From NCBI GenBank assembly GCA_013397695.1, contig VYZI01000021.1:1431201-1495200 (forward strand): 64,000 nt of DNA, written 5' to 3'. The position numbers were made by a program, and so were the translations under genes. A model generated the notes under the pieces. It did no database searches and was not told the DNA's origin. It saw only the letters and a list, made by a program, of their open reading frames with translations. Numbering within the stretch: the stretch's first letter is position 1; each line of letters opens with the position of its first letter. Origin of the DNA: Centropus unirufus. Taxonomy: Eukaryota; Chordata; Aves; Cuculiformes; Centropidae. Positions 49,301 to 56,628 of this stretch are shown piece by piece.

Positions 49301-49673
49301 TTTCTCATTCACACAGACATGCAAAACAGTGATATCTATTTATCTATTTATTTATTCTACCTGGCTTTATTTGCTTGAAGCATAGCCTGGGCAACATAAG
49401 AACATTCACAAAATTATCCATCTAGATCTTCTGTAGTCATGCCAAGAACCTCCTTCCTAACCATTACTTTCTGCTTTTATCCCTCACAGGGCGACTGCCT
49501 TTGGCATCCTAAATGGGCTTTGCAAGTTTGGTGCCATCCTGGGGAACTCAATCTTTGCCTCCTTCGTGGGCATAACCAAGGTGGTTCCCATCCTTCTGGC
49601 TTCCTCTGCTCTGGTTGGAGGTGGCCTACTCGCCTTGCGCCTGCCAGAGACTCGAGAACAGGTCCTGATGTGA
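21882..49673 (+). CDS. SV2B: SV2B, synaptic vesicle glycoprotein 2B (12 coding exons, 705 aa)
   Basis: Joined exons: 21882-22398, 33088-33268, 33768-33919, 35686-35819, 36571-36660, 38559-38669, 41840-41928, 42558-42722, 45175-45308, 45998-46198, 48420-48579, 49490-49673. They total 2118 nt, every intron is GT..AG, and phases are continuous. The protein is an SV2-family major-facilitator membrane protein of synaptic and endocrine vesicles that modulates calcium-dependent exocytosis through synaptotagmin (family knowledge). Seen: acidic cytoplasmic N-terminus 1-130; TM1 about 131-152 with Asp144 and Glu147; MFS motif A at 189-198; PESPR at 320-324 after TM6; TM7 about 412-433; luminal loop about 434-557 with sequons N463, N513 and N538; DKIGR at 583-587; C-terminus ending REQVLM. 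SV2B is chosen over SV2A and SV2C because of the exon 10-12 sequence and the IPHPDD motif after the YEGEYQG block. Human SV2B is 683 aa; the extra 22 residues here are N-terminal. The luminal loop is also the docking site for botulinum neurotoxin A in mammals (family knowledge). Confidence 0.96.
25570..25832 (+). mobile_element. CR1 LINE, 3' end fragment with tail
   Basis: It contains AGATTTAGATTAGATATTAG, GTGGTGAGGCACTGCCACAC, AGGTGTTCAAGGCCAAGTTG and CCTTCCAACCCAAACTATG. It ends with the CR1 tail ATGATTCTATGATT. Close to the consensus as I know it, so relatively young among the copies here. The 5' boundary is approximate. Confidence 0.95.
31030..31310 (+). mobile_element. CR1 LINE fragment, degraded, lacking the 3' tail
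   Basis: It contains CR1-like words: GTCCAAAGAAGGGCAACAAA, CTTTAGTCTGGAGAAAAAGA, GGCTGAGGGGAGACCTTATG and AGGCTGGATATTAGGAGAAA. It is more diverged than the other two copies and lacks the final 200 nt of the element. Both boundaries are estimates. Confidence 0.88.
33088..33268 (+). CDS. SV2B: SV2B coding exon 2 (TM2, motif A, TM3, start of TM4)
   Basis: The acceptor is a pyrimidine tract ending TTCCAG; the first two bases complete Gly173. The exon encodes residues 174-232 and two bases of Gly233. It carries MFS motif A, GGLADKMGRKK (188-198), between TM2 and TM3, then SSFVQGYGFFLFCRLISGLG leading into TM4. Donor is GG|GTGAGT. Confidence 0.97.
33269..33767 (+). other. SV2B: SV2B intron after coding exon 2
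   Basis: 499 nt, GTGAGT to CTCAG. Nothing else recognised in it. Confidence 0.93.
33768..33919 (+). CDS. SV2B: SV2B coding exon 3 (TM4-TM5)
   Basis: The acceptor is TTTTCTCCTCAG and the first T completes Gly233. The exon encodes residues 234-283 plus one base of Gly284. It includes FSEFLSREKRGEHLSW, the conserved cytoplasmic loop between TM4 and TM5, and ends in IIPHYG. The stretch LCMFWMIGG is closer to the SV2A and SV2C form than to the human SV2B form as I recall them. Donor is G|GTAATT. Confidence 0.96.
33920..35685 (+). other. SV2B: SV2B intron after coding exon 3
   Basis: 1766 nt, GTAATT to TCCAG. Low-GC, no recognisable element. Confidence 0.93.
35686..35819 (+). CDS. SV2B: SV2B coding exon 4 (TM6, PESPR motif)
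   Basis: The acceptor is TGTTTCCAG. The exon encodes the end of Gly284 and residues 285-328: a short luminal segment (WGFSMGTNYQFHSWR), TM6, and the MFS signature PESPR at 320-324 at the cytoplasmic end of TM6. It ends on a codon boundary, with donor GAG|GTAAGG. Confidence 0.97.
35820..36570 (+). other. SV2B: SV2B intron after coding exon 4
   Basis: 751 nt, GTAAGG to TTCAG. Nothing else recognised. Confidence 0.93.
36571..36660 (+). CDS. SV2B: SV2B coding exon 5 (central cytoplasmic loop)
   Basis: A 90-nt exon, phase 0 at both ends, residues 329-358. It encodes GKHDEAWMILKQVHDTNMRA, one of the best conserved stretches of the SV2 central cytoplasmic loop. The acceptor is GGTATTTTCAG and the donor is ACA|GTGAGT. 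Because it is symmetric (phase 0/0), skipping it would keep the frame. Confidence 0.97.
36661..38558 (+). other. SV2B: SV2B intron after coding exon 5
   Basis: 1898 nt, GTGAGT to CCCCAG. Nothing else recognised. Confidence 0.93.
38559..38669 (+). CDS. SV2B: SV2B coding exon 6 (central cytoplasmic loop)
   Basis: A 111-nt exon, phase 0 at both ends, residues 359-395. It encodes IKTPKQVDEFIEIQSSTGTW and YQRWLVR, typical of SV2. The acceptor has a C-rich tract ending CCCCCCAG and the donor is CAG|GTAAAG. The following intron holds the retroviral remnant. Confidence 0.97.
38860..38999 (-). repeat. 3' LTR of the remnant, cut by the assembly gap
   Basis: It matches 40743-40910 from CACACAGAGACCCTT to AGGTGTCAA, where the N run starts. 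It carries one copy of the 25-bp unit that is duplicated in the other LTR. The upstream part of this LTR lies in the gap. Confidence 0.8.
39000..39322. other. Assembly gap (323 N)
   Basis: A run of N beginning exactly inside the lower LTR, so the gap is probably caused by the repeated LTR sequence. Confidence 1.
39323..39650 (-). other. Retroviral interior next to the gap, unassigned
   Basis: Sequence between the assembly gap and the first direct repeat. It has short minus-strand frames, including about 47 codons at 39326-39466, but no recognisable polymerase or envelope motif. It is placed inside the element only because it lies between the two LTRs. Confidence 0.4.
39650..39684. repeat. 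Direct repeat, copy 1 (about 34 bp)
   Basis: ACAAAAGTACACAAACATAT then CACAAATCCACAACACT. It is repeated almost exactly at 39858-39893, inside the retroviral interior. Confidence 0.9.
39858..39893. repeat. Direct repeat, copy 2 (about 35 bp)
   Basis: Same as 39650-39684 apart from one extra A in the A run. The two copies are about 208 bp apart, start to start. Confidence 0.9.
39896..40093 (-). pseudogene. Unassigned open stretch in the retroviral interior
   Basis: A minus-strand frame of about 65 codons, basic and aromatic rich, directly below the gag remnant. It includes a consensus donor-like GTAAGT (plus-strand ACTTAC at 39928-39933). I do not recognise it. It could be out-of-frame gag, another retroviral segment, or captured sequence. 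Confidence 0.3.
40148..40555 (-). pseudogene. Retroviral gag remnant, matrix-like N-terminal part (135 codons)
   Basis: An open frame of 135 codons starting 134 nt below the primer site and ending in TGA. The first 70 residues are predicted mainly helical with a matrix-like pattern (a hydrophobic helix, WLKKNGI, then SAWEKAGEVLG); the rest is Gly, Thr and Ala rich. After the stop, minus-strand positions about 40141-40045 in another frame give a Glu/Lys/Leu-rich coiled-coil-like stretch, consistent with a frameshift decaying gag. Assignment rests on position and pattern, not on a database match. Confidence 0.55.
40689..40706 (-). other. Retroviral primer binding site, tRNA-Trp-like
   Basis: The minus strand reads TAGTGACCCCAGTGTAAT. 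It matches the tRNA-Trp-type primer site used by avian alpharetroviruses at 13 of 18 positions by eye, and all the differences are transitions. It lies between the LTR and the gag-like frame, where a primer site should be. Confidence 0.6.
40743..40910 (-). repeat. 5' LTR of the remnant (recognisable part)
   Basis: On the minus strand it has two CCAAT-type boxes, a TATA-like ATATAAATG (plus-strand ATTTATA at 40778-40784), and then the R/U5-like stretch GGGTCTCTGTGTGAGCAG. It ends shortly before the primer binding site. It contains a tandem 25-bp duplication at 40851-40900. The similarity to 38860-38999 defines it as one of a pair. U3 may start further up, at or beyond 41000. Confidence 0.8.
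40851..40900. repeat. Tandem 25-bp duplication inside the LTR
   Basis: Two adjacent units, 40851-40875 and 40876-40900, each starting TTAAGCCA and ending GTTCC, differing at three positions. The other LTR has a single unit. On the minus strand each unit begins GGAAC; the unit at 40851-40875 reads GGAACCAAT and so carries a CCAAT box, whereas the other reads GGAACTGAT. Confidence 0.92.
41840..41928 (+). CDS. SV2B: SV2B coding exon 7 (TM7)
   Basis: Residues 396-424 plus two bases of Ser425. It encodes VWDNVLYC, then YRMNTLMLAVVWFTMAL, the first part of TM7. The SV2B-type WDN.LYC and YRMNTL words support the paralogue call. The acceptor is GGATTTTTAG and the donor is AG|GTATGG. Confidence 0.95.
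41929..42557 (+). other. SV2B: SV2B intron after coding exon 7
   Basis: 629 nt, GTATGG to CTACAG. Nothing else recognised. Confidence 0.93.
42558..42722 (+). CDS. SV2B: SV2B coding exon 8 (end of TM7, start of luminal loop 4)
   Basis: The acceptor is CATCCTACTACAG; the first base completes Ser425. Residues 426-479: YYGLIVWFPDMIRY finishes TM7, then the luminal loop begins with an acidic stretch (EEEEV, 453-457) and a sequon N463-F-T. NFTLENQIHRNGEY resembles SV2A more than human SV2B as I recall them. Donor is AA|GTAAGT. Confidence 0.95.
42723..45174 (+). other. SV2B: SV2B intron after coding exon 8
   Basis: 2452 nt, GTAAGT to CCATAG. The stretch 43264-43920 is somewhat more GC-rich than its surroundings and has minus-strand open frames (110 codons at 43264-43596, with the TAA inside an AATAAA). 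I do not recognise its origin. The rest shows nothing. Confidence 0.9.
45175..45308 (+). CDS. SV2B: SV2B coding exon 9 (luminal pentapeptide-like repeats)
   Basis: Residues 480-524. It encodes a run of pentapeptide-type repeats (FEDSLFEDCYFEDVT and following) that form the right-handed beta-helix of the SV2 luminal domain (family knowledge). It contains sequon N513-C-T. The acceptor is TTCTTGCCCCATAG and the donor is G|GTAATG, an acceptable but not strong site. Confidence 0.95.
45309..45997 (+). other. SV2B: SV2B intron after coding exon 9
   Basis: 689 nt, GTAATG to TTGCAG. Nothing else recognised. Confidence 0.93.
45998..46198 (+). CDS. SV2B: SV2B coding exon 10 (end of luminal loop, TM8)
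   Basis: Residues 525-591. It begins DLYEHKFINCRLINSTF with sequon N538-S-T, the position equivalent to human SV2B N516, then EGCHLDFEEDNDF closes the luminal domain. TM8 follows (about 558-580), then ALLMDKIGRIKMIG, the second MFS A-like motif. The acceptor is TCCCTTGCAG and the donor is G|GTGAGT. Confidence 0.97.
46199..48419 (+). other. SV2B: SV2B intron after coding exon 10
   Basis: 2221 nt, GTGAGT to CCATAG. Low-GC, no recognisable element. Confidence 0.93.
48420..48579 (+). CDS. SV2B: SV2B coding exon 11 (TM9-TM10)
   Basis: Residues 592-644. It encodes GGSMLISAVCCFFLFFGNSE (TM9) and AMIGWQCLFCGASIAAWNAL with DVITVELYP (TM10), nearly identical to mammalian SV2B. The acceptor is CCCCCATAG. 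The donor is AAAAG|GTGCTC, clearly weaker than the other donors, but the next exon completes Arg645 and continues ATAFGIL as in the family, so the junction is well supported. Confidence 0.95.
48580..49489 (+). other. SV2B: SV2B intron after coding exon 11
   Basis: 910 nt, GTGCTC to CTCACAG. If it were retained, the frame would run only three codons past Arg645 and stop at TAA 48590. A short (TCTATTTA)-type stretch lies near 49335. Confidence 0.9.
49490..49673 (+). CDS. SV2B: SV2B coding exon 12 (TM11-TM12, C-terminus, stop)
   Basis: The acceptor is TTATCCCTCACAG. Residues 645-705: ATAFGILNGLCKFGAILGN (TM11), FVGITKVVPILL with the rest of TM12, and the short cytoplasmic tail LRLPETREQVLM followed by TGA at 49671. 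The tail ends as in human SV2B (EQVLM). Confidence 0.97.
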
Positions 49674-49998
49674 GCAACTCAAGCCAGGGAGGTCAGGAGG
49701 GCAGACGTGGAAGAAGAACAAAAACGAGCCATGTTTGGAAAAATTAAAATGACCATTTCTATACTGTTCTGTCAATACCTCAAAGGGAGAGGGCAGAGGG
49801 AAAGAAGAGCCCAAAGAGATAAAATTAACCCCAAGTTTCTTACTCTTTCTCAGCCACTGCACAGGTGGTGCATGCGAGTAGTCCATGCCCCTTGCAGAGC
49901 TTGGGTTTAACCTTGCTCACACTGGATGTCTACCCCTTCCCTCTGCATCCCAGTGTAACCACACAAGACGTGAACAGTGGCTTCATGCATGTGTGTAC
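49674..49998 (+). other. SV2B: SV2B 3' UTR, proximal part
   Basis: Sequence directly after the stop codon up to the assembly gap. There is no canonical AATAAA in it. An ATTAAA lies near 49745 but nothing else marks a poly(A) site there, so the UTR probably continues through the gap. Confidence 0.7.
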
Positions 49999-50463
49999 NN
50001 NNNNNNNNNNNNNNNNNNNNNNNNNNNNNNNNNNNNNNNNNNNNNNNNNNNNNNNNNNNNNNNNNNNNNNNNNNNNNNNNNNNNNNNNNNNNNNNNNNNN
50101 NNNNNNNNNNNNNNNNNNNNNNNNNNNNNNNNNNNNNNNNNNNNNNNNNNNNNNNNNNNNNNNNNNNNNNNNNNNNNNNNNNNNNNNNNNNNNNNNNNNN
50201 NNNNNNNNNNNNNNNNNNNNNNNNNNNNNNNNNNNNNNNNNNNNNNNNNNNNNNNNNNNNNNNNNNNNNNNNNNNNNNNNNNNNNNNNNNNNNNNNNNNN
50301 NNNNNNNNNNNNNNNNNNNNNNNNNNNNNNNNNNNNNNNNNNNNNNNNNNNNNNNNNNNNNNNNNNNNNNNNNNNNNNNNNNNNNNNNNNNNNNNNNNNN
50401 NNNNNNNNNNNNNNNNNNNNNNNNNNNNNNNNNNNNNNNNNNNNNNNNNNNNNNNNNNNNNNN
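49999..50463. other. Assembly gap (465 N)
   Basis: A run of N flanked by GCATGTGTGTAC on the left and ATGCACACACATTG on the right. The gap probably hides a simple repeat. Confidence 1.
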
Positions 50464-53400
50464 ATGCACACACATTGACGTGATCAACTATTGAAATTTA
50501 TAATTTTTAATTTCTGCACTCTTAAGAAGATCTTAAGAGAGACACCAAAAATTTATCCCACTAATTCAAGCTTATCTGGAGTTACGACAAACTTAGTGAC
50601 ACTTCGTTCTTTATATCCAGACACCAAATAATTAAATGTATTGATGGCTGGGAATATATATTTCTATGAGGATTAAGAGGTTTTTTTCCTACAGCATTCA
50701 CAAAGGAGAAATTGATACAATGTTGAAGCATTCCACAAACCAAATGTGTACATATCATCCAATGTAAATAGGGGATTTTTTCTCTAATACCTAAAGTATG
50801 GTAACTGTGAATTTACCAGCATTTTAGCCATATTATTTCAAGAATATGATGCTTGATTTTCTTATATACTTGGGTGTCATTGAAACACTGTAAGCACAGT
50901 TACTTAAAGCCATTTAACTTGTTACACAGGGAATGCACACAGCAAGCTTTCACTGTACAGAACATTAAATTCTCCATTAAGTTTGGTTTGAAATCCTGCA
51001 AAGACCCTTTTCTAAATTCATATACCCTTTTTATCATATGAGTTAAATTCTGTTGCATGTGGAAGCAAAGTGAGTTGTGTATTTTTGGATGTGCTTTCTT
51101 GGGAAGCAAGAATGAAATGCATACTTTTAAATAAGATAGAAGTGCTCTCGTTGGATTAGATAGTGCTAATTAGACACTTTCAACAAGCTCAGCAATAGAC
51201 CAGAATTGTTCAGAAACTGTCACATAATGCAGGGAATTTAGCTCACTGGGATATTTTGTGACATAAAAAAATCCTTTGTGCTTTTGCCATGATTTTCCCA
51301 TTTACCTTTCTTTGGAACTCTCTCTTTTTTGCTCTCTCTTTTTTTTTTTTTTTAAGAAAAAGCATGCAATGTTAGGCTGAATACCGGCAGGATTGAAATC
51401 TTAACACTTCTCCCTTCAACTGCATGGAGACAGTCACATATACTAACAGCTGACACCAGGGCCAGCCCCACGCAACTGTGGGAGTCACTGTTGGTGCTGC
51501 TGCAGGGGGCAGAGAAAGGACACAGAGCATGGTTAGATCACAGGAAGCAAATCCTTGCCGATGAGGCAAAACCCTCTAATGGGCATTACTTTTATCATTG
51601 TGTCAATCAGGGATAAACACTTATGGAGCAACGAGGCTACGATGGGCTATTTGGGATCTTTGAGATTTATTCTGAGGTTTATGAAACTGATAAAATCACA
51701 AGCTGCTGTAATAACGGAGCTTATTATGCCTCATTTCTTCATTTTATGGGTAGCTTAGGGCCTTTTTTGATTTGTCTTCAAAACAGCAATTTTCCTTCTT
51801 TAAGGTAGGAGTGAATGTAATTATGTCCTTTGGCAATGGTTCACAGCTTCTGTCGAGAATCACAGCCCAGAATGTGGTTTGTTTTTTTTTTTCTCTAAGA
51901 ATGTCTCGTCCTTTTGCATGGTGAGAAACAGCTAAATACATATTTCAGCACAAAGATCATCACGGTCTTTATGTTTCATCTATTTTGTTGGGCTGTGCAC
52001 ACCAATTACATTGCATTTGGGGAAAAATAGTTTCTTTCATTTTATGGACTATTCTGTTTTGTTGTGCTGTGGAGCCAGAACTTACTTTTATTTATTTGTG
52101 GAGCACTGTTAGTTACAAATCTATTCAGTGCTCGGACAGCAACCTGACTCTTTGTGTTCTCCATTGATGTTGTAAAGTGACAATAATGACATCATTTATT
52201 CTGCAAAACTTCTCTATTAGTTTTTAGAGAAGGAAGAAATTGAGGTCTTGAGGAGACAGAAATGGTAAAGTAACATCAGGAAATGTTTTCCAGTCTTCGA
52301 AACCTTACTTCATTACAGAATGGCTCTTTCACAGGCTGCTAAGCCTCACCTTCAAGAGATTAGCTGGGACAAGATAAAGAGCAATAGGATCTTGTTTTCA
52401 ATGTCAACCAGGTTACTCACATGACTGTAGAAACTCTTTAGAGCCCTAAAATCCATGGGTCAGTCATCTGATGATAGGGAACGATGCATATGTGCCGTGA
52501 CAAGGCTCCACTCCCAGGCATCTCTCCAGGTAGCTCGTGGTCTAATATGAAAATGCAAATGAACACTGGAGCTGGCACAAGAGGGTGTTGGAAAGGACAA
52601 CAGTGAACAGAGAAGGAAGAAAGGAAAAGCTAAGCAGAAAACATCTCACCTAGCCTTAGGCACCTATGACTTAGATGTCTGGATTGGGACTCATTACCCT
52701 GGGTTCCCATTATTCTCAGTTGAAAGGCACAAGAAATATTTGTGACCACTCTCGGGCACCATGCTGAGAAGATGGTTTGACCTGGATAGCCCTGCTCCTC
52801 CGTTTCTGTAACAGAGAAATCCAGGGCAACGGCTCCAGCTTAAGCATTTGCCTTTGTAACATCTGGTCTTGTGTCCTCCATCCAACTTCAGTATGAACAA
52901 GGCTTAGTCAATTCTCCTGATGTGTTTGCTTATTGTCCTTGCCATGGCCCAAATCAGTGTAAGCTTCAAACTATTGCTCTCCAGAGTAAAATGGTTGACA
53001 GGTGTAGACCCCTCAGCATGGGCTGTGTTTTGATTTGGGTCTCAATTTCAAGCCATGGACTACCTGCTAGGCTGAACCTGAGCCACAGAGCCCTGGAGCA
53101 GCATACAGGGGGAGATTTCTTATCAGACACCTTCGCTGATGACACAGCTTTATTTCTACTGTAAAATCAGCATTATACCTGCAGTGCAAGGGCCAGCATG
53201 CCTCCTCCATTGGTTCCCCCTGCCCATGTTTGCCCCAGAGAACAGTCTCCTTGTCTTGGATACACCGGACCGTTCACAGAGAAAATTGCCGACTGCGGGT
53301 CTACAGATGATCTCTGCACTACGCTATTTCCTTGGATTTGTGAACTCTACTGCAACAGGGGGGCACAGAGGACCAAGACAGGGGACTTGCCTTAAATCTC

Positions 53401-54960
53401 AAAGACCTCTTCTAGAGAACAGCTGGACCTCTTTATGCATGCATGACTTACCAGGGACTTTGTGGCATGGAAAAGATGACTCTTGGGAACCTGAACTGGC
53501 CTGCTGTGACTTTGTGTCTTTTATCTGCACAGCAGCGTCATGGGGCTCATAGAATGAGTTCATTACTGAGTTTCTGAGCATGCAGAAACAGACATTTTGA
53601 GGAACATAAAGCACTGATGATACTTTTACAAAAGGCCAGTGGAATTATGGTAAGCATTCTGCCTCTTTATTGTCCTGTTGATTCAACTAGTTGTTGTATA
53701 TCTATTCCTTTACTTCAGTGGTTCAGTTTCTGCCACTGCTGTTGGCTCTGCTATATCCTACTGGTGGCGGCTGGATCTTGGGGGTGGGCAAGGTGATCTC
53801 CTCCTTGCCAATGAGATCCTCATCTCCACGAAGTGCTATGTGACTTATAAAAAACAGTGTATGGATCTTTTAGACTAAGAGAAAGGTCACTCTTGGAAAA
53901 TCCATATCTAGAGCCGGATGTTCTGCACATTGGGGAGTGATCAGGCATCCCAAAGTCCTTCAGTGTTACTGTAGAAGTGTACTGAAGGATATCCCTGAGC
54001 CTGGGCATGGTCCAGCCCCTGGCAGGGTTACACGGGGACACAGAGCAAAACTGCATGAACCTGAGCTTTCTGCAGATGCACAGTTCTCTTCCAGGCCCTG
54101 CTTTGAGACCGCCAATGGCAGAGTATATTCCAATACTGTTAAGGACGCCCTGAGTTCATTTATGCTCCTTGCTTATGTCCTTTGACTTTCCAAAGGACAC
54201 ACAAAACTGGAGAGTATATTTTTAGATTTATGTAGCTTGAGTCCTATGTGTCGTATTCCCATCGGGTTTGTCCCTCGGTTTCTCACCCTTGTATTAGCAA
54301 ATGCTGCTTTTAGGAAGAATCAAGCCTGGGAACTGTGAAGGAAACAAAATGAAAGAAATTTCTTTGCTGTATGTGATGCTAGTGCTGTATAAATATACAC
54401 ACACTGCAAGTTTCACTGTAAATAACACCCAGCATCACACATTTAATGAAACATTTAGATGTTCTGTCAGCTGTGTGTGTGAAATAGACAATTCCAGTCC
54501 CATGGTTCCTTTTCTTCATTTGAAACATTTTTCTCCTTTTTTTTTTATTTGATCTATGTCTGGTTGTCACTGGAAATTGCAGCTGTTCCAATGGACTTTG
54601 TTTTTGTTCTCTCTGTCACATTAAAAAGCTGGAAGCAAAAGAATGAGTCTTATACTGTTTGTGTTTAATGGGCACTTTGAGTCCTTTAACAAGAATTGCC
54701 ATGGGTGACTTTGTACTCTGACAGTGTCGGGACTTCCTCTGATGTTTGCTATGTGTATGTCCTTGCTCTCTCAAACAATCCCACCCCAATTAAATCTCCC
54801 TCCTACCACCATTTTATTACACTGTGTACTTTCTAACACTCTACACGAGAAACTCTATATCCTGAAAAATTTTGTGGTGGAGAAAACATGAAATATTTTT
54901 AAGTGCCATGTAAAATCAGAAAGCTAAACTCTCTTGTAGCTAGGTGCACCATTTGACCAC

Positions 54961-55000
54961 AGCATATATCCTTACAGATGTATTTCTAAGGATATATGCT
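54961..55000. repeat. Perfect inverted repeat, 14-bp arms, 12-nt loop
   Basis: The left arm AGCATATATCCTTA (54961-54974) is the exact reverse complement of the right arm TAAGGATATATGCT (54987-55000), with CAGATGTATTTC between. It would form a hairpin in single-stranded DNA or RNA. It could lie in the SV2B 3' UTR. Confidence 0.95.
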
Positions 55001-55616
55001 CTTTTTTATTTTTGTTTTTTACAGCAATTTATATAAATCTGGCTATCCACCCCATGCTTTCAGATCAGGCTAATAGGAATCTGCGTAACGTTATCTGTGG
55101 GGGAATTAAAAGAACTCATGGAACAAGCAGCAGAGGCTGATTAGCAGACTATGAGTTTTCTTTTTTCAGCTCAGGTTCAACTGGGTCCCATTGGACCAGA
55201 TGAGCTGGGGTCCCGCTGGGTAAACCAAATCCAGCAGCAAGCTGGGGAAACTGGTAACGACTGGTCTCAGATGGGAACAGGTAAGGTCTGGTCTCAGGTG
55301 GGAGCTTCCAGCTGTGAATTTTGCAGTGCTCATGTCTATTTGTGGAGTACAGATCTAGGGAGTCAATAGTCTGTAAGCCTCCTGTGTGTGTTTTGCCTTT
55401 ATATAGGGAACTGTGTATTAGCAAACACCATCAGAAAGCATTTTCTAAGAAGAGGGCTTTTAAATAAAGGTCAGAAATTTGCACTGAGAGCCTTGGAGGT
55501 GCTTTTGAGTGGTTCTTACTCCGGGCTAGTTGACATTTTGTATAAGGCTGAAATCTCAGTAAGAAAATCCCATATTTGAATGTGCAGACAAGGTCACTGA
55601 TAAAAACCTTGCATGA

Positions 55617-55667
55617 CCCCCACCCACCACCAGTCCTCCCCCACCACCACCACCACCCTCACCCCAA
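55617..55667. repeat. (CCA)n-rich low-complexity tract
   Basis: A C/A-rich tract with CACCACCACCACCACC at its core, G-free except for one base. The purine-rich opposite strand makes it strongly strand-asymmetric. Confidence 0.9.
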
Positions 55668-56591
55668 CTAATTTTAAAGGAGGGTGCAGGGAATTTAAGA
55701 GCAGGATTATGTGCTGTGGCTGTCTAAGATAGCATAGGATAGACTGGACAAAAAGAAAAGCCTTTGTAAACCTATATTCCTGGTTTTCCATATTGAAGAT
55801 TCTACCTTGACCATCTCATGTTTCTCACTATGTGGAATTTCTGGCACAGTTTACTGTAGCTACCAATAAATGACCCAGATTCCCTGGATGCGCAGGTTCA
55901 CACAAGCTGTCACAGAATATTACTTGGTGGAGGAAGAAGGCTGGAAATGACAGTATTCCCAGCAGCCACTAAATCCAGCAATAGGTCTGAGTGATGCTTC
56001 TGAATACTGAAGTGACTTGATATCGGGAATATGACTTGGGTTAGGTTATAGTGAGCTGCCCCATCATTTTATCACTGTTCCTATGTCTCAGATCCTGGTT
56101 TGAGGACTCTTAAAGCAGAGATATTTGGCAATTTGAGTTTCCATTCGTTGGAAAGTCAGGTAAAGAGCAACAACTTGGCCAGGCACTTGGTGGTGGGAAA
56201 TGGAACCTCAATTTTTTTCCAGCTTGTAGCAGAAAGTGCTGGGAATGGAGCACTTGTCCAATGCACAAATACCTATGTGACTTTGTGGCTCATATTAAGT
56301 GAGCTTTTCTTTCTCAGACCAGTTTCTTTTAAGCAGTTCTGTATAAGGCAGAAAGAACTAGCCAAAGAAGTTCACACAGATTATTACTTTTTTAATTCTC
56401 AGTAGGAAAAGAGAGAATTAAATGCAGGATTTGCAGCTGCCTTGACCCATGATAATGCAAACAGTGAGGGCTTATATATAATTTTTAAGATTTTAGGTGT
56501 ATACAATTATTACTGCACTAAGCCACAAAAAAATAAAAGTGAGACATAATTTTATTGTTCAGCATTTATTTCACCTATAAAAATAAGTGTC

Positions 56592-56628
56592 TATATATAT
56601 CTGCGTATGTGTGTATATATATATATAT
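56592..56628. repeat. (TA)n and (GT)n microsatellite
   Basis: TATATATAT, then CTGCGTATGTGTG, then TATATATATATATAT; a compound simple repeat. Confidence 0.92.

Noticed and set aside
53139..53552. Plus-strand open frame of 137 codons
   Set aside because: Low-quality composition, no recognisable family and no promoter or splice support; likely chance or 3' UTR sequence.
54601..54660. ATTAAA at about 54620 considered as the SV2B poly(A) site
   Set aside because: Plausible, but the unsequenced gap and lack of transcript evidence make any choice among several signals arbitrary.
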